This document shows, one piece after another, positions 61,372-64,000 of a DNA stretch of 64,000 nucleotides. Position 1 is the first letter of the stretch. The number at the start of each line of letters is the position of its first letter. The notes beneath the pieces are model-generated. The model was not told where the DNA came from. It did no database searches and saw nothing but the letters and a program-made list of their open reading frames with translations. The stretch is from Planomonospora sp. ID67723 (GTDB lineage Bacteria; Actinomycetota; Actinomycetes; Streptosporangiales; Streptosporangiaceae), in assembly GCF_015711605.1 (NCBI RefSeq), contig NZ_JABTEZ010000001.1:1702001-1766000 (forward strand), given 5' to 3'. A program made the translations under genes and the position numbers.

Positions 61372-64000
61372 TCAGAGGTCGTCGAGAGCGGCCAGCGCGC
61401 GCTTCTCCCACAGCGGGGCGGTGCCGTTCCCGACGGCCAGGGCCTCTTCGAACAGCTTCCTCGCCGCGTCGCGATCACCGCTCGCGGCCAGGGCGCGGCC
61501 CAGGGAGTAGCACGCTCTGACGCACACGACCGACTCCCCCGAGTCCATGGCGAGCCGCCGGGCGTGCGCGAGGGTCTGACGGGCATCGTCGAAGCGCTTC
61601 CGCGAGATCTGCGTCTCGCCCAGGCCGCACAGGACGTACGCCTCGCCGAGGATGTCGCGGAGATGGCGCACCGGTTCCAGCGCGGCGGTGAACCGCTCCG
61701 CGGCCTGGACGGGTTCGTCGCGGCGCAGGTGCAACTCGCCCAGGCGCCACAGGGCCTGCGCCTGGCCGCGCTGGTGGCCGATCTCCCGGCAGATGTCCAG
61801 CGCCTCCCGAAGCCGGGCGTCGGCGGTCTCGAAATCCTCGCGCGCGACCGCGATCTGTGCCATGCAGCCCAGGACGTGGGCCTCCGTGGAGCGGTCCCTG
61901 GCCTGGCGCAGCCCGGGCAGCGCGGCCTCGTAGCGGAGGAGCGCCGCCTCGTGCCGGCCCGCGAAGTGGTCGACGAGGCCGAGGTTGCGCAGGGCCAGCG
62001 CGTGTCCGTAGGAGTGGCCGAGCTCGCCGAAGAGCGCGAGCGCCCTGTCGAGCGGATCGGACGACTCACTCCGGTACGGTTCCAGCCCTCCCAGGCCGTA
62101 CAGCATGACCGCCTCGCCCAGCCGGTTCCCCGTACGGCGGACCGTGTCGAGGGCCGACCGGTGGGCGGCGCGCCATTCGTCGTGGTAGTTACGGGTCTCC
62201 TGGAGGACGATCCCGGCATGGGCCAGCTCCCACGCGAGTTCGCCGAGCCCGGTTCCGGCGGCCTGGGCCACGCCCGCCATCAGGGTGCGCCGCTCGCTCT
62301 CCAGCCAGTTCAGGGGGACGGCGAGCAGGTCGTCGACCGGCGTGTCCGGCGGCGACCACGCTTGCGTCGTGCCGCGGACGATGGCGAAGTCGCCGCCCCG
62401 CTCCCTGCGGTTCGCCTCGTGGGCGAGGGTCAGCAGGCACCGGAGCACCCGGGTCACCGTGTCCCTCCGGCGCTCCTCCGGCTCCTCCTCCAGCACCCGC
62501 TCCCTGGCGTAGAGCCGGACCAGGTCGTGCATGCGGTGCCGGAGCTGACCGGCCGGGTCGCGGCCCACGGTGTGGACGAGCTGCGCGTCGAGGAGATCCT
62601 CCAGGTGGTCCTGGGCTTCGGCGAGGCCGGTGCCCAGGAGCGCCGCGGCGACCCAGTCGGCGAAGTCCGGCGCGTCGAGCAGCCCCAGCAGCCGGAACAG
62701 CTCCGCCGCCGGCCGGGGCAGTCCCTGGTAGCTGAGCGAGAAGTTGGCCCGCAGCCCGACCTCGCCGTGGCTGAACTCGGCGAGTCTGCGCTGCTCGTCG
62801 TCGAGCCGGGCGGCCAGGGTCGCCGGAGTCCAGTGCGGGCGGGCGAGGAGCCGGGCGCCCGCGATCCGCAGGGCGAGCGGCAACCCGTCGCAGAGCTCGG
62901 CGATCCTGGCCGTCGCCGCGGGGTCGTCGCTCATCCGCTCCGCGCCCACGATGGTGTCCAGGAGCGTCGCGGATTCCTCCTCGGTCAGGGTGGGAAGCCG
63001 GAGCGGACGGGCGCCCTGCCGTACCACCAGGTCGGTGAGCTGGTCCCGGGTGGTGACGACGACGGCGCAGCCGGGTGCGCCCGGCAGCAGCGGGCGGACC
63101 TGCGCGGACGTGCGCGCGTTGTCCAGGAGGAACAGCACCCGCCGGTTGGCCAGGAGGCTGCGCAGCAGCGCTTCCCGGTCGTTCAGGGTCGCGGGCACCC
63201 GTTCTCCGGGGACGCCGAGCGCGCGCAGGAACCGGTCGAGGGCGGCCTCCGGAGCGAGCGGGCTGGCCTGCTCGGTGTAGCCGTGCAGGTCGATGAAGAG
63301 CTGCCCGTCGGGAAAATGCTCGGCCACCCGGTGAGCCCAGCGTATGGCCAGGCCCGTCTTGCCCACCCCGCCCATGCTGGTCACCACGATGCAGGTCGGC
63401 ACCCCGGCGGCCCGGCACTCGGCGAAGATCCGGTCCATCGTGGCCAGCTCCCGCTCGCGGGCGACGAACCCGGCGATGTTGGACGGGAGCTGGGCGACGG
63501 CCACGGGAGGGCCCGGACGGGGCGGAGGGGGAGCGGGCGCGGCCGGCTCCCCCTGGAGTATCGCGTCATGGGCCGACCGGAGCTCGGGCCCGGGATCGAC
63601 GCCCAGCTCCTCGGCGAGGATCGCGCGGCCCTCGCGGTAGACCTCCAGGGCCTCGGCCTGGCGGCCCGCGCTGTACAGGGCCCGCATGAGCGCGGCGCGG
63701 AGCGTCTCGCGGAACGGGTGGCAGCCGACCAGCACGGTGAGCTCGGTGATCACTTCCGAGCCGAGGCCCAGGGCCAGCTTCAGGTCGATGTACTCCTCGG
63801 TGAGAGTGAGGCGCCACTCTTCCAGCTTCGTGGCTTCGGCGGCCATCGTCTCGCTGGCGAGCCCGCTCAGCGTCTCCCCCCGCCACAGGTCCAGCGCCGC
63901 GCGCAGGTACTCGGCCGCGGTCTTGGCGTCGTCGTTCTCCCTGGCCCGGTGCCCCGCCCTGACGAGGTCTTCGGCGAGTCTCAGGTCGACCGTCACGGTG
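61372..64000 (-). CDS. AfsR-type SARP regulator (BTAD, NB-ARC, TPR), N-terminus outside window
   Basis: At least 875 residues; the frame is open at the window edge. The visible part starts inside the bacterial transcriptional activation domain (ending REGRAILAEELGVDPGPELR), so the winged-helix DNA-binding domain lies upstream. An NB-ARC ATPase module follows (VVTSMGGVGKTGLAIRWAHR, VLFLLDNARTSAQVRPLLPG, CDGLPLALRIAGARL). About 380 residues of TPR-like repeats end the protein (ALALFGELGHSYGHALALRN, ALLRYEAALPGLRQARDRST). Such proteins activate antibiotic clusters through direct-repeat operators. Its position facing the RiPP operon makes it the likely pathway activator. Confidence 0.9.
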   Translation of the reverse strand, partial: TVTVDLRLAEDLVRAGHRARENDDAKTAAEYLRAALDLWRGETLSGLASETMAAEATKLEEWRLTLTEEYIDLKLALGLGSEVITELTVLVGCHPFRETLRAALMRALYSAGRQAEALEVYREGRAILAEELGVDPGPELRSAHDAILQGEPAAPAPPPPRPGPPVAVAQLPSNIAGFVARERELATMDRIFAECRAAGVPTCIVVTSMGGVGKTGLAIRWAHRVAEHFPDGQLFIDLHGYTEQASPLAPEAALDRFLRALGVPGERVPATLNDREALLRSLLANRRVLFLLDNARTSAQVRPLLPGAPGCAVVVTTRDQLTDLVVRQGARPLRLPTLTEEESATLLDTIVGAERMSDDPAATARIAELCDGLPLALRIAGARLLARPHWTPATLAARLDDEQRRLAEFSHGEVGLRANFSLSYQGLPRPAAELFRLLGLLDAPDFADWVAAALLGTGLAEAQDHLEDLLDAQLVHTVGRDPAGQLRHRMHDLVRLYARERVLEEEPEERRRDTVTRVLRCLLTLAHEANRRERGGDFAIVRGTTQAWSPPDTPVDDLLAVPLNWLESERRTLMAGVAQAAGTGLGELAWELAHAGIVLQETRNYHDEWRAAHRSALDTVRRTGNRLGEAVMLYGLGGLEPYRSESSDPLDRALALFGELGHSYGHALALRNLGLVDHFAGRHEAALLRYEAALPGLRQARDRSTEAHVLGCMAQIAVAREDFETADARLREALDICREIGHQRGQAQALWRLGELHLRRDEPVQAAERFTAALEPVRHLRDILGEAYVLCGLGETQISRKRFDDARQTLAHARRLAMDSGESVVCVRACYSLGRALAASGDRDAARKLFEEALAVGNGTAPLWEKRALAALDDL

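Overview
The window is high-GC actinobacterial DNA with many GTG starts and short or overlapping gene junctions. Gene content and order point to a filamentous actinomycete of the Streptosporangium/Nonomuraea type. That placement is inferred from layout and protein character, not from a database search.

1-18.9 kb is the S10-spc-alpha ribosomal region: the end of tuf, then rpsJ-rplC-rplD-rplW-rplB-rpsS-rplV-rpsC-rplP-rpmC-rpsQ, rplN-rplX-rplE-rpsN-rpsH-rplF-rplR-rpsE-rpmD-rplO, secY-adk-map, infA-rpmJ-rpsM-rpsK-rpsD-rpoA-rplQ and truA. Strong hairpins punctuate it between genes. A DUF1707-type membrane protein and a small secreted aromatic/Gly-rich protein sit between map and infA.

19.9-28 kb holds two minus-strand paralogues (proline-rich head, one membrane helix, extracellular domain), a membrane-anchored CAP-domain protein, rplM-rpsI-glmM and a secreted alpha/beta hydrolase. 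28-48 kb mixes housekeeping genes (coaA, acpS, the NAD(P)HX repair fusion, alr, tsaE) with accessory genes: a PAS-LuxR regulator, two tandem ABC-2 exporters, a Tat-exported PhoX-like protein, a secreted cyclophilin flanked by a fragment of a hydrolase gene, a secreted peptidase-like hydrolase, a TrmB/LuxR-type regulator opposite two SnoaL-like genes, and a lipoprotein/sortase pair.

48.3-64 kb is the most notable part: a RiPP (ribosomally made, modified peptide) cluster. In order it encodes an ABC exporter, a YcaO cyclodehydratase, a zinc-type E1-like partner, a fusion of RRE/E1-like and SagB-type dehydrogenase, a second nitroreductase-like dehydrogenase, six short precursor peptides, a PqqD-M50 membrane protease fusion, a split LanB dehydratase (glutamylation part and elimination part), a small membrane protein, a small exported peptide, and a convergent AfsR-type SARP/NB-ARC/TPR regulator cut by the window edge. 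Five precursors carry a core built on (S/T)-A-S-C-P followed by Ser/Thr/Ala-rich sequence. The sixth is a truncated, Cys-free version. No LanC cyclase is present and there is only one SpaB_C-type protein. The predicted product is therefore a family of linear azol(in)e- and dehydroamino-acid-containing peptides (goadsporin-like logic) rather than a lanthipeptide or a classical pyridine thiopeptide. The structure is inference; the gene content is seen directly.
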